Shown here: positions 52,783-61,352 of the stretch, piece after piece
Layout: each line of letters opens with the position of its first letter
Position numbering within the stretch: position 1 is the first letter of the stretch
Source: an uncultured Gammaproteobacteria bacterium
GTDB taxonomy: Bacteria; Pseudomonadota; Gammaproteobacteria; HK1
Assembly: GCA_947258715.1 (NCBI GenBank)
Contig: CAMYJH010000010.1
Coordinates: 1 to 64,000 of the forward strand
Reading direction: 5' to 3'
DNA length: 64,000 bases
The notes under the pieces: model-generated
Told to the model about the DNA's origin: nothing
The model's input: the letters and a program-made list of their open reading frames with translations, nothing else
The model's database searches: none
Position numbers and translations under genes: made by a program

Positions 52783-54585
52783 ATGGCCAACGACCGTGGC
52801 GGAAAGGCTTCCGGGCCGCCTTCAGCGTTCGAACTCATGGACGTCACGGGTAAGCTCGCGCGGGAAAATCTGCGTCGGGCGGCCGGCCAAGCCTTTCCCG
52901 TAAAGATTAACGGCCGCCGCGTGCCAATGGCGGATCCCTTGGGACTCGGAAATCTTTGGATCGAGTTCTCCAAGCGGTTGTGGACCGACCCGGTTGCCCT
53001 GGCACGGGTGCAGATGGACTTCTGGCGGGATTTCTCCTCTGTTTGGCAGAACACCTTCAAACGCGGCTTTGGCGCCGAAGTGGAGCCGGTCATTTCACCG
53101 GAGCCCGGCGATAGGCGGTTCTCCGACGACGCCTGGGATGAAAATCTCGTCTTCGACTGCATCAAGCAGACCTACCTGTTGTTGACCCGCGCCGGCCAGG
53201 AGCTGGTTTCAGGCGCCAACGGCATGCACGAGCAGGACGCGCGCAAGCTCGAATTCGCCACCGCTCAAATGCTGAATGCTCTTTCGCCCACTAACTTTGC
53301 GGTCACGAATCCAGCGGTTCTGCGCGAGACCCTGGAGTCACGTGGAAAGAATCTGGTGGACGGGCTCAACAATCTATTTGCCGACTTAAGCCGCAGCCGG
53401 GAAGGTCTCGACATCTCCATGACCGACATGGAGTCGTTCGAGGTGGGCAAAAATCTGGCCGTGACGCCGGGCAAAGTGGTGTATCAGAACGAGCTCATGC
53501 AGCTCATCCAGTACGCGCCCACTACGGAACAGGTTGCCCGACGACCGCTGCTAATCATTCCGCCGTGGATGAACAAGTTCTACGTCATGGACCTTCGGCC
53601 GGGCAACTCGATGATCCAGTGGCTAGTGGATCAGGGCCAGACGGTGTTCATGATCTCGTGGGTGAACCCGGGAGCGGAGCTCGCCCAAAAGGACTTCGAG
53701 AATTACATGCTCGAAGGACCCCTGGCGGCGCTGGACGCCATCGAGAAGGCCATCGGCGAGCGTGAAGTCAACGCAGTAGGTTACTGCCTCGGCGGCATAC
53801 TGTTGTCCGCGATGCTCGCCTGGATGGCGGCGCGAAAGGACACTCGCATCAAAAGCGCCACGCTGCTCACCACCATGGTGGATTTCAGCGACACGGGAGA
53901 CGTGTCCTTGTTTATCGACGAAGAGGGCATCGAAAAGCTGGAACAGCAGATCCAGGAGAAGGGTTATCTGGATGGGCGAAAGGTTTTCGAGACCTTCCGA
54001 GTCCTGCGCGCCAATGATTTGGTGTGGTCGTTCTACATCAACAATTATCTCATGGGTAGGAGCCCGGCGCCGTTCGATTTGCTTTACTGGAACGCGGACT
54101 CCACCAACATGCCGGCAGCCGTGCACACCTGGGTGATGCGCAATCTTTATTTGGAAAACCGGCTCAAAAAACGCGGCGGTGTCAAGCTCGCAGGTGAGAC
54201 CATCGACGTGAAAAGAGTGGAGACACCCACCTATGTGCTTTCCACCAGCGAGGACCATATCGCTCCCTGGAAGACGACTTACCAGACAACGCAGCTTTTT
54301 TCCGGACCGCTTAAGTTCGTTCTCGGGGCATCCGGCCACATCGCCGGGGTCATCAATCCGCCGCACAAGAACAAGTACGGGTACTGGACCAACAAGGAAT
54401 TTCCCGCCAGCGCGGACAAATGGCTGGCCGGGGCAAAAGTTCACGAGGGATCGTGGTGGCCCGACTGGAAGCACTGGGTCGGACGCTTCAGCGGGGGCAA
54501 AGTGGCGGCGCGAGTACCCGGGTTAGGGGGATTGCCCGCCATCGAGAATGCGCCGGGAAGCTACGTTCGCGCGCGTATTGACTGA
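52783..54585 (+). CDS. phaC: Class I polyhydroxyalkanoate synthase PhaC (copy 1)
   Basis: PhaC polymerises (R)-3-hydroxyacyl-CoA into storage polyester. The 600-residue length fits class I. The N-terminal domain (about 1-210) ends with the block VTPGKVVYQNELMQLIQY. The alpha/beta-hydrolase domain has the lipase-like box GYCLGG with nucleophile Cys335. The Asp is in STSEDHIAPW and the His in GASGHIAGVINPP. The C-terminus PGSYVRARID is the conserved end. AGGA seven bases before the ATG at 52783 fits. The second synthase lies 1.5 kb downstream in the same direction. No phaA, phaB, phaR or phasin gene is in the window. Confidence 0.96.
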   Translation: MANDRGGKASGPPSAFELMDVTGKLARENLRRAAGQAFPVKINGRRVPMADPLGLGNLWIEFSKRLWTDPVALARVQMDFWRDFSSVWQNTFKRGFGAEVEPVISPEPGDRRFSDDAWDENLVFDCIKQTYLLLTRAGQELVSGANGMHEQDARKLEFATAQMLNALSPTNFAVTNPAVLRETLESRGKNLVDGLNNLFADLSRSREGLDISMTDMESFEVGKNLAVTPGKVVYQNELMQLIQYAPTTEQVARRPLLIIPPWMNKFYVMDLRPGNSMIQWLVDQGQTVFMISWVNPGAELAQKDFENYMLEGPLAALDAIEKAIGEREVNAVGYCLGGILLSAMLAWMAARKDTRIKSATLLTTMVDFSDTGDVSLFIDEEGIEKLEQQIQEKGYLDGRKVFETFRVLRANDLVWSFYINNYLMGRSPAPFDLLYWNADSTNMPAAVHTWVMRNLYLENRLKKRGGVKLAGETIDVKRVETPTYVLSTSEDHIAPWKTTYQTTQLFSGPLKFVLGASGHIAGVINPPHKNKYGYWTNKEFPASADKWLAGAKVHEGSWWPDWKHWVGRFSGGKVAARVPGLGGLPAIENAPGSYVRARID

Positions 54586-54626
54586 GTTCTAGTGCTTTCG
54601 TCTACGACGGCCGAAAACGCGGCCGC

Positions 54627-55430
54627 TCAAGGACCTTTCCACACCGGGAGTCGCTTCTGAATAAAGGCCTCGACCCCTTCTTCTGCATCCTCCGTCATCA
54701 AATTCGACGCCATGACGCCGTCGGCGAACTCGTACGCCGAGCGAACTTCTTTTTCAACCTGGACGTAGAACATGCGTTTGCCGGTGGCAACGGCGACACG
54801 GGATTTGGAGCAGATGGTCGCGGCGAGCGCATGCACTTCCGCGTCAAGCTCGTCCGGCGACACGACCCGGTTCACGAGGCCGTAATCCTTCGCCGTCTCC
54901 GCGTCTATGAATTCGCCCGTAACCAGCATTTCGAATGCCCGTTTGCGTGATACGTTTCGCGACAGGCCGACGCTTGGCGCGCTGCAGAATAGGCCGTAAT
55001 TAACCCCGGAAACCGCAAAACGCGCTTCGGTCGACGCCACGGCAAGGTCGCAAGACGCGACCAGATTACAGCCATTCGCGGTGGCGGTTGCGTGCACGCG
55101 GGCGATCACGGGCTGCGGCAGGCCCGCGAGCCGCATCATCAGTTCACTGCTGCGCGAGAACAGCTCGCGGTAATAGGTCTCAGAGCGATTGTTCTGAATT
55201 TCCTTAAAATCATGCCCGGCGCAAAAAGCCCCGCCGTTGGCCGCGAGAATCACAACCCGCAACCTCTCGTCGTTTTCGATCTCGTCCAGCGAATCAGACA
55301 GCGCGTCGAGAAGGTCGCCGTTGAGCGCGTTATAGCTCTTCGGCCGATTGAGCGTCAGGGTAACGACGCCGTCCTGCGAATCGCGCAGCAGTACGGGCTC
55401 GTTTTTTAAAGATTGCGCAGCTTTGCTCAC
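54627..55430 (-). CDS. Enoyl-CoA hydratase/isomerase
   Basis: This crotonase-fold enzyme of 267 residues starts at a GTG at 55430. The oxyanion-hole segment GGAFCAGHDFKEI lies at about 68-80 and the second segment, ANGCNLVASCDLAVAS, at about 115-130. The usual catalytic Glu positions of the hydratase are not both obvious: the first region reads ANGCNL, where crotonases often have GGG/A-CEL, so an isomerase or related acyl-CoA hydrolase activity is possible. The C-terminus is VEAFIQKRLPVW. It lies between the two phaC genes on the opposite strand. A supply of hydroxyacyl-CoA to PHA is conceivable, but (R)-specific PhaJ is a different fold. Confidence 0.85.
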   Translation of the reverse strand: MSKAAQSLKNEPVLLRDSQDGVVTLTLNRPKSYNALNGDLLDALSDSLDEIENDERLRVVILAANGGAFCAGHDFKEIQNNRSETYYRELFSRSSELMMRLAGLPQPVIARVHATATANGCNLVASCDLAVASTEARFAVSGVNYGLFCSAPSVGLSRNVSRKRAFEMLVTGEFIDAETAKDYGLVNRVVSPDELDAEVHALAATICSKSRVAVATGKRMFYVQVEKEVRSAYEFADGVMASNLMTEDAEEGVEAFIQKRLPVWKGP

Positions 55431-55537
55431 GTAGAATCAGCCATCCGCTCGGAGCAGGAACGTCACATTGTGGACACGCTTGATGAGTCTAGCAAGGTAC
55501 CGTCGTCGATAAGGCCGGGACTGAGGTACGCTCGTCC

Positions 55538-55975
55538 GTGAACAAGACAAAGATTAGCGCTGCGGAGCTCGAGCGCCTGGCCAAAGAGGAAGTCCCGGTG
55601 GCGGGAGAGATGGGGGTAGTGATAGACCGCGTCGCCCCCGGCGAGGTAGACGCCCGGGTGCCGTACCGTGAGGCCTTTATTCGTCCCGGCGGAACCGTGG
55701 CCGGGCCAGTGCTTATGGCGCTGGCGGATTTCGTCATTTGGGGCGTGGTCATGAGCCTCATCGGCCCGGTGAAGCTCGCGGTTACCACCAGCCTCAACAT
55801 CAATTTCCTGCGCCGACCCGATCCTGGGGATATCATCGCCAACGGCCGAATCCTCAAGCTCGGCCGGCGCCTGGCGGTGGGCGAGGTGTACCTGTACACG
55901 GAGGGCAAGGACGAGCTCGTTGCCCACGTCACCTGCACCTATTCCATCCCTCCGCTGGAGCCGGCAGGATCGTAG
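55538..55975 (+). CDS. PaaI-like hotdog thioesterase
   Basis: The 145-residue hotdog-fold protein starts at a GTG at 55538. The central helix with the active-site region contains FIRPGGTVAGPVLMALADFVIWG, where Asp at about 68 is the likely base. VPYREAFIRPGGTV and LNINFLRRPDPGDIIANGRILKLGRR are conserved strands. Such enzymes hydrolyse acyl-CoA thioesters. It lies between the PHA synthases on the plus strand, 118 bases ahead of the second, and could release or recycle acyl groups around PHA metabolism; that is inferred from position. Confidence 0.87.
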   Translation: MNKTKISAAELERLAKEEVPVAGEMGVVIDRVAPGEVDARVPYREAFIRPGGTVAGPVLMALADFVIWGVVMSLIGPVKLAVTTSLNINFLRRPDPGDIIANGRILKLGRRLAVGEVYLYTEGKDELVAHVTCTYSIPPLEPAGS

Positions 55976-56093
55976 CCGTCCCTTCGAACCGGCGAGAGTT
56001 CGTCGTCGTTTGGCGAACGTGATATGCTGCACCGCAATAATTTTTCGCCAGGCCGCGCGTCTTTGCGGTCCAAAACAATCTGAGGACAGCGTC

Positions 56094-57890
56094 ATGGGCG
56101 AGAGCCAAGAACCGCAGATCGATCCACCGGACCCAGAAAAGCTTAATCAGACCATGGCCAAGATCGCCGAGCAGAGCCAGCGGGTGGTTCAGGACTTCAT
56201 TCAGCGCCAGTCGTCGGGTCAGAGCGAATACAACGTTCTCGATCCCATGGTCATCGGGCGCGCGTTTCAGGAACTCACCACGCGCATGATGAGCGACCCG
56301 GCAAAACTGATGGAATCCCAGATCAAGCTCTGGCAGGGCTATTTGGACCTGTGGCAGAGCACCACCAAGCGGATGATGGGGGAGGAAGCGGAGCCGGCGG
56401 CGACACCCGCGCCCAGCGACAAGCGCTTCAAGGACGACGAGTGGAAGGAGAACCCCGTCTTCGATTACATCAAGCAGTCCTACCTGCTCGCCTCTGAATT
56501 CATGCTCGATAGCGTACGCAGCGTCGACGGATTGGACCCTAAGACCGCGGAGAAGGTCGATTTCTACACCCGCCAATATGTGGATGCTCTGGCGCCGACG
56601 AATTTCGCACTGACCAACCCGCAGGTAATTCGTCGCACGATTGAGACGGGCGGGGAAAACCTTCTCCAGGGTTTGAGCAACATGCTCGACGATCTCGAGC
56701 GTGGCAAAGGAAAGCTGCGCGTCAAGATGACTGATCTGGAAAAGTTCGAGCTCGGCGTCAACGTGGCGGTAACCCCGGGCAAGGTGGTTTTTCAAAACGA
56801 TCTGATGCAGCTGCTTCAGTACGCGCCGACAACGGAAATCGTGCACAAGCGCCCGCTGCTTATCATCCCGCCTTGGATCAATAAGTTCTATATCCTTGAT
56901 CTCAGAGACAAGAACTCCTTTATCAAGTGGGCCGTGGACGAAGGCCACACCGTGTTTATTATCTCCTGGGTCAATCCCGACGCGGCGCTGGCGGAGAAGA
57001 GCTTCGATGACTACATGCACGAGGGTCCGCTGGCGGCGATGGACGCCGTTGAAAAGGCCACTGGGGAGCAGGACGTCAAAGTTATCGGCTACTGTCTCGG
57101 CGGCACACTGCTGGCCTGCACGCTGGCCTACATGGCCGAAAAGAATGATGACCGCATCAAGTGTGCCACCTTCTTTACTTCGATGGTCGATTTTTCCGAG
57201 CCCGGCGAACTCGGTGTGTTCATCGATGAAGAGCAGCTTTCTCTGATGGAAGAAAGCATGGAGAAGACCGGCTACTTTGAAGGTTCGAACATGGCAGAAG
57301 CCTTCAATTTGCTCAGGGCCAACGACCTCATCTGGAGCTTTGTGGTCAACAATTACCTGATGGGGCGCGACCCCTTTCCCTTCGATCTGCTTTATTGGAA
57401 TTCTGATTCGACGCGGATGCCGCGCAACATGCATAGTTTTTACCTGCGCAACATGTACCAGAAAAACTTGCTCTGTAACCCGGGTGGAATCAACCTTGAC
57501 GGAGTCGCGATCGATCTCACCAAAATAAAAACGCCTGTATACATACTCTCCACCAAAGAGGATCACATTGCGCCGTGGAAATCCACCTACGCGGCGACCC
57601 GGATCTATTCCGGTCCCATCCGCTTTGTGCTTGGCGCGTCTGGGCACATCGCTGGCGTAATCAACCCGCCCGCGGCGAAGAAGTACGGCTACTGGGTCAA
57701 CCAGACGCTGCCCAATACGCCGGACGAGTGGCTCGCCGGCGCCGAGCAGAATGAGGGTTCCTGGTGGGTAGACTGGGCAGGGTGGATCAGCGAGTACAAT
57801 GACGGCGTAGTTCCAAAGCGCGATCCCGGCGACGGCAAGCTCGAGGTTTTAGAAGATGCGCCGGGGAGCTACGTAAAGGCGCGCATCTGA
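56094..57890 (+). CDS. phaC: Class I polyhydroxyalkanoate synthase PhaC (copy 2)
   Basis: The second synthase, 598 residues, starts at the ATG at 56094, preceded by GAGGA at 7 bases; a longer frame back to 55920 overlaps the thioesterase and has no synthase similarity. The nucleophile Cys334 is in GYCLGGTLLA. The Asp is in STKEDHIAPW and the His in GASGHIAGVINPP. The N-terminal domain diverges from copy 1: it has the DKRFKDDEWKENPVFDYIKQSYLL start block, while copy 1 has a longer basic N-terminal stretch. The conserved end SYVKARI is present. Two full-length, intact copies so close argue for different substrate or regulation rather than decay. Confidence 0.96.
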   Translation: MGESQEPQIDPPDPEKLNQTMAKIAEQSQRVVQDFIQRQSSGQSEYNVLDPMVIGRAFQELTTRMMSDPAKLMESQIKLWQGYLDLWQSTTKRMMGEEAEPAATPAPSDKRFKDDEWKENPVFDYIKQSYLLASEFMLDSVRSVDGLDPKTAEKVDFYTRQYVDALAPTNFALTNPQVIRRTIETGGENLLQGLSNMLDDLERGKGKLRVKMTDLEKFELGVNVAVTPGKVVFQNDLMQLLQYAPTTEIVHKRPLLIIPPWINKFYILDLRDKNSFIKWAVDEGHTVFIISWVNPDAALAEKSFDDYMHEGPLAAMDAVEKATGEQDVKVIGYCLGGTLLACTLAYMAEKNDDRIKCATFFTSMVDFSEPGELGVFIDEEQLSLMEESMEKTGYFEGSNMAEAFNLLRANDLIWSFVVNNYLMGRDPFPFDLLYWNSDSTRMPRNMHSFYLRNMYQKNLLCNPGGINLDGVAIDLTKIKTPVYILSTKEDHIAPWKSTYAATRIYSGPIRFVLGASGHIAGVINPPAAKKYGYWVNQTLPNTPDEWLAGAEQNEGSWWVDWAGWISEYNDGVVPKRDPGDGKLEVLEDAPGSYVKARI

Positions 57891-57943
57891 AAGAACCAAA
57901 TCGACGACCTTTTCCGCGGTGGTCCAGATTTCGCGACAGCTGA

Positions 57944-58005
57944 GTATGTAGCATGTGGGAAATTCGAGAATCCCCTCTATCCCACGCCACCCACATACTA
58001 CCTAC
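57944..58005. repeat. Heptad-type inverted repeat, phaC2 / isomerase
   Basis: GTATGTAGCATGTGGG at 57944-57959 faces CCCACATACTACCTAC at 57990-58005; they pair at 14 of 16 positions around a 30-base spacer. The arms break into 7-base units (GTATGTA, GCATGTG; GTAGGTA, GTATGTG in the complement). It lies 54 bases after the phaC2 stop and 17 before the next ATG. Weaker and more degenerate than the other heptamer elements. Confidence 0.6.
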
Positions 58006-58022
58006 ACATATTCGCTACAACC

Positions 58023-58655
58023 ATGGCCCCCCTTAGCTGGTACTTCGATTTCGTCTCCCCGTTTTCCTATCTGCAGACGCACAGATTTCGTGACCTGCCG
58101 CAAGGACGGCGGATACGATTCGTGCCGGTGCTGTTCGCGGGGCTGCTCGATCACTGGCAAAGCAAGGGCCCTGCCGAAGTAGCGCCGAAGCGGGTGTTCA
58201 CTTACCGCTACCTACAATGGTACGCGGAGCGACACGGTATCCCCTTCCGTATGCCGCCGGCGCATCCGTTCAATCCTTTAAAACCGCTTCGCCTTTGCAT
58301 CGCTGCGGGCGCCACGGCCGAATCGGTGGAACACATTTTCCGTTTCATCTGGGCCGAAGGCCGCGCCATCGGCGACGATTCGGCGTGGAGTGCGCTCTGT
58401 CGACGTCTCGGGATCAGCGACGCCGACGCCCGTATTCAGTCACTGGAGATCAAAGAAGCGTTGCGCAGGAATACCGAGCAAGCGGCAGGCCGCGGCGTAT
58501 TCGGTGTACCCACCTTCGAAGTCGACGACAATCTTTTCTGGGGCATGGACGCCACTGACATGCTTATCGACTATTTGTCTAAACCCACGGTATTCAACAG
58601 CCCGGAGATGCAGCGCGTTAGCACCTTACCAGAAGGTGTGCGCCGCAAGGTCTGA
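58023..58655 (+). CDS. 2-hydroxychromene-2-carboxylate isomerase-like DsbA-fold protein
   Basis: The 210-residue protein is of the DsbA/kappa-GST family. The N-terminal thioredoxin strand carries WYFDFVSPFSYL, with Ser instead of Cys as glutathione-activating residue, as in HCCA isomerases. The helical insert has FRMPPAHPFNPLKPLRLCIA, and the cis-Pro loop is GVFGVPTFEVDDNLFWGMD. HCCA isomerase belongs to naphthalene degradation, but many homologues sit outside such pathways and no ring-cleavage genes are here. A general glutathione-dependent isomerase or reductase is equally possible. Confidence 0.88.
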   Translation: MAPLSWYFDFVSPFSYLQTHRFRDLPQGRRIRFVPVLFAGLLDHWQSKGPAEVAPKRVFTYRYLQWYAERHGIPFRMPPAHPFNPLKPLRLCIAAGATAESVEHIFRFIWAEGRAIGDDSAWSALCRRLGISDADARIQSLEIKEALRRNTEQAAGRGVFGVPTFEVDDNLFWGMDATDMLIDYLSKPTVFNSPEMQRVSTLPEGVRRKV

Positions 58656-58733
58656 GAAACCAGCGCGGCGCGACAGGTGAGGTGAAGCGGCGTGACGCGG
58701 CTTGACAGGGTAGTCGGGCCGAATACGCTCCTT

Positions 58734-58817
58734 GCATCACGCATCACGCATCACGCATCACGCATCACGCATCACGCATCACGCATCACGCATCACGCAT
58801 CACGCATCACGCATCAC
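58734..58817. repeat. 12-copy perfect heptamer array (GCATCAC)
   Basis: Twelve uninterrupted, identical copies of GCATCAC (84 bases) occupy 58734-58817. The last copies run into the 3' end of the HMG-CoA lyase gene and supply its stop codon (58807-58809 on the minus strand). No spacers are present, so it is not a CRISPR. A single GTGACGC at 58692-58698, the complementary unit type, may be what is left of a left arm. Confidence 0.95.
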
Positions 58818-59724
58818 GCGCCGGCCGCTTCGCGAGCATTGCGCGGGCAACGTGGGATATCGGCGGGCGGCCGAGGGCATCGCTGATGAATCGGGCAATG
58901 TCGACTACCGCGTCTAAGTTCACGCCGGTTCTTATTCCCAGCCCGTTGAGCATATAAAGCACGTCTTCCGTGGCCACGTTGCCGGTGGCTCCGCGGGCAT
59001 AAGGACAACCACCCAGACCTGCTACGGAGCTGTCGAAAACAGCGATGCCGCGCTGCATGGCGGTGAGAATGTTGACAAGAGCCTGACCGTAAGTATCGTG
59101 AAAGTGACCGGCGAGGTTCTGCACCGGGACTTTATCCGTTACCGCGTCGATCATGGTCTGCGTCGTGCCGGCCGTCCCGCTTCCGATCGTGTCGCCGAGG
59201 GAGATTTCGTAACAACCCAGTTCGAACAGGCGCCCGGCCACCCAGGCGACGGCTTCAGGGGGAACATGTCCCTCGTAAGGACAACCGAGCACGCAGGAGA
59301 TGTAACCGCGAACACGAACGTTTTTCTCCTTGGCGGCCTCGATTAGCGCTGCAAAGCGCTCGAGGCTCTGGTCGATGGAGCAATTGATGTTTTTTCTAGA
59401 GAAGCTTTCCGACGCCGCGGCGAAGACGGCGACCTCGTCGCAGCCCGAGCGCAGCGCTCCCTCAAGACCCTTCATATTTGGTACCAGAACCGGATAGCTG
59501 ATCCCGGGTCCACGGCGGATCCCGGCCATGACTTCGGCGTTGTCGGCCATCTGCGGCACCCACTTAGGCGAAACGAAGGCCGTGGCCTCGATGGCCTTGA
59601 GCCCGGTGGCGGAAAGCCGGTCGATGAGCTCGATTTTGACCGCGGTGGAAACGGTTTTGGACTCATTCTGAAGGCCGTCCCTCGGTCCAACCTCGACTAT
59701 CCTTATTTCATCGGGAATATTCAT
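58807..59724 (-). CDS. Hydroxymethylglutaryl-CoA lyase
   Basis: This is the final step of leucine degradation: HMG-CoA to acetyl-CoA and acetoacetate. The 305-residue TIM-barrel protein starts [13 protein letters not shown], the conserved first strand. The metal and substrate segments include [13 protein letters not shown] and [10 protein letters not shown], the divalent-cation His pair is in [15 protein letters not shown], and the catalytic Cys is in the G-loop [20 protein letters not shown]. The C-terminal codons Arg-Asp-Ala-stop are encoded by the heptamer array. It is separated from the carboxylase at 61875 by two plus-strand genes, so the leucine genes form a broken cluster here. Confidence 0.95.
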   Translation of the reverse strand: MNIPDEIRIVEVGPRDGLQNESKTVSTAVKIELIDRLSATGLKAIEATAFVSPKWVPQMADNAEVMAGIRRGPGISYPVLVPNMKGLEGALRSGCDEVAVFAAASESFSRKNINCSIDQSLERFAALIEAAKEKNVRVRGYISCVLGCPYEGHVPPEAVAWVAGRLFELGCYEISLGDTIGSGTAGTTQTMIDAVTDKVPVQNLAGHFHDTYGQALVNILTAMQRGIAVFDSSVAGLGGCPYARGATGNVATEDVLYMLNGLGIRTGVNLDAVVDIARFISDALGRPPISHVARAMLAKRPARDA

Positions 59725-60001
59725 CGACGATCAGCATGCTTTTGGATCACATTTTGCTACCCATAGCGCGGGACGCCGTTTATCGTATAGCGTTGCCTAC
59801 ATTCGGCCCCGGCGGGGGTCGGTTTCAACGCTTGATCATTTTAAAGCACCCGGGTCCAGTCGCGCACAGCAGGAGCACTCCATTGATCTGCCGTTTTCTC
59901 AGCCTGGGCGAGAGCCGGGATCCGGGTCCCAGCGGATGGGCTATTACTTCGGCATCGTTGGCGGATCTCAGCGTTGTCCTTTGGTCTGATTTGAGGTACC
60001 T

Positions 60002-61174
60002 ATGAGCGAGACCCGTTATGCCGACGCCAGGGCGGTGGCCAAGGCAATCGAGCCGAGCTATCCCGTATATTGTTTGTCGCCTTCCAAGATCGAAGCAACG
60101 GCGAGGAATTTTCTCAATGCTTTTCCGGGACGGGTGCTATACGCAGTGAAGTGCAACCCGCACCCGCGGGTACTACAGGCGCTGTATGACGCCGGAATTC
60201 GCCACTTCGATACCGCGTCACTTCCGGAGATTGCTCAGATCTCGGAATCGTACTCCGATGCCCACCTGTACTTCATGCACCCGGTAAAAAGCCGAACGGT
60301 GACGCGTACGGCTTTTGACGTGTATAGCGTGCGCGACTTCGTCATCGACCACGGGGCAGAGCTGGACAAGATTGTCGCCGCCGCGGAAAGTGAGCGCGTT
60401 AATGTTTTCGTACGCTTAAAAACGCCTGAGACCAAGGCGCTTTACAACCTGGCGGCCAAGTTTGGCGCCTCACCCGAAGTTGCGGTTGATCTTCTGAAGC
60501 GCGTGCAAAAGGAAGGATTTCGACCGGGTCTCTCCTTCCATGTCGGCTCCCAGTGCCTGGTCCCCCAGGCCTTCAACGAGGCGCTCAATCTGGCCGGTTA
60601 CGTCCTCTCCAGAGCGGGCGTGCATATACACTATCTGGACGTAGGTGGCGGATTTCCCGCCAATTATCCCGGCCAGGGCGCGGCCCCACTGGAAGCTTAT
60701 TTCCGCTCCATCAAGAAGGGGGTCAAAAAACTCGGGCTTCGTAACGACTGCGTATTGATGTGCGAGCCGGGGCGCGCGCTGGTCGCGGACGGTTGCTCAC
60801 TACTGGTTCAGGTGCTGCTGCGTAAGGAAAACGAGCTATATATAAACGACGGCATATACGGGAGTCTCTCCGAACTGGTGCTGGCAAAAATGCAGCTGCC
60901 GGCCCGCGTCATAAGACTCGAAGGCGAAGTTTCCCAAACACTGAGGGCATTCAAAGTCTACGGTCCGACTTGCGATTCTTTCGACGTGCTCCCTCATCCC
61001 TTTCTGCTGCCCGACGACGTGCGCGAAGACGACTGGATCGAAATCGGTCAGGTGGGCGCATACAGCAACGCTGCTGCAACGAAGTTTAATGGCTTCAGCG
61101 CGGAGACCTTGGTCGAGGTGAATGAGGTGTTACTTCCCGAGCCGATGCTACAAGCCGCGAGCGCCCGCGGCTGA
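60002..61174 (+). CDS. Ornithine/lysine-type PLP decarboxylase (fold III)
   Basis: The 390-residue decarboxylase is of the alanine-racemase fold used by eukaryotic-type ornithine, lysine and carboxynorspermidine decarboxylases. The PLP Lys50 is in YAVKCNPHP. SFHVGSQC gives the phosphate-binding His/Ser, GGGFPANYPG the glycine-rich loop and CEPGRALVAD the Glu/Arg pair. Cys324 in GPTCDSFD is the dimer-donated catalytic Cys. GAYSNAA closes the family pattern. It makes putrescine or cadaverine for polyamines. GAGG stands before the ATG at 60002. Ornithine versus lysine preference cannot be read here. It stands alone between two minus-strand leucine genes. Confidence 0.93.
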   Translation: MSETRYADARAVAKAIEPSYPVYCLSPSKIEATARNFLNAFPGRVLYAVKCNPHPRVLQALYDAGIRHFDTASLPEIAQISESYSDAHLYFMHPVKSRTVTRTAFDVYSVRDFVIDHGAELDKIVAAAESERVNVFVRLKTPETKALYNLAAKFGASPEVAVDLLKRVQKEGFRPGLSFHVGSQCLVPQAFNEALNLAGYVLSRAGVHIHYLDVGGGFPANYPGQGAAPLEAYFRSIKKGVKKLGLRNDCVLMCEPGRALVADGCSLLVQVLLRKENELYINDGIYGSLSELVLAKMQLPARVIRLEGEVSQTLRAFKVYGPTCDSFDVLPHPFLLPDDVREDDWIEIGQVGAYSNAAATKFNGFSAETLVEVNEVLLPEPMLQAASARG

Positions 61175-61352
61175 GGTCCGGCGGCGAACGTGAATTAGCT
61201 TCCCGTCCCTTTATATAGCGGCGTTTCGGGCACGAACGCTGTTCTCGTAGACATTGCTCCCTGGGGTTGAGAAAATGCCCCTGCCTCGTTCGAATTGCCA
61301 TGGCTGGCGTTTACGAACTCTCCCGGACTCAGCTAAGCAAACGGGAAGATTG

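Noticed and set aside
55929-57647. A 572-codon open frame on the minus strand opposite the second PHA synthase
   Set aside because: It is the antisense of an obviously real phaC and arises from GC-rich third positions; it shows no domain or motif of its own.
58734-58817. CRISPR array
   Set aside because: The repeats are seven bases long, directly joined, with no spacers and no cas genes in the window.
59725-60001. A small gene of about 89 codons between HMG-CoA lyase and the decarboxylase
   Set aside because: The composition is not protein-like, the frame runs into the next gene and no ribosome site is present.
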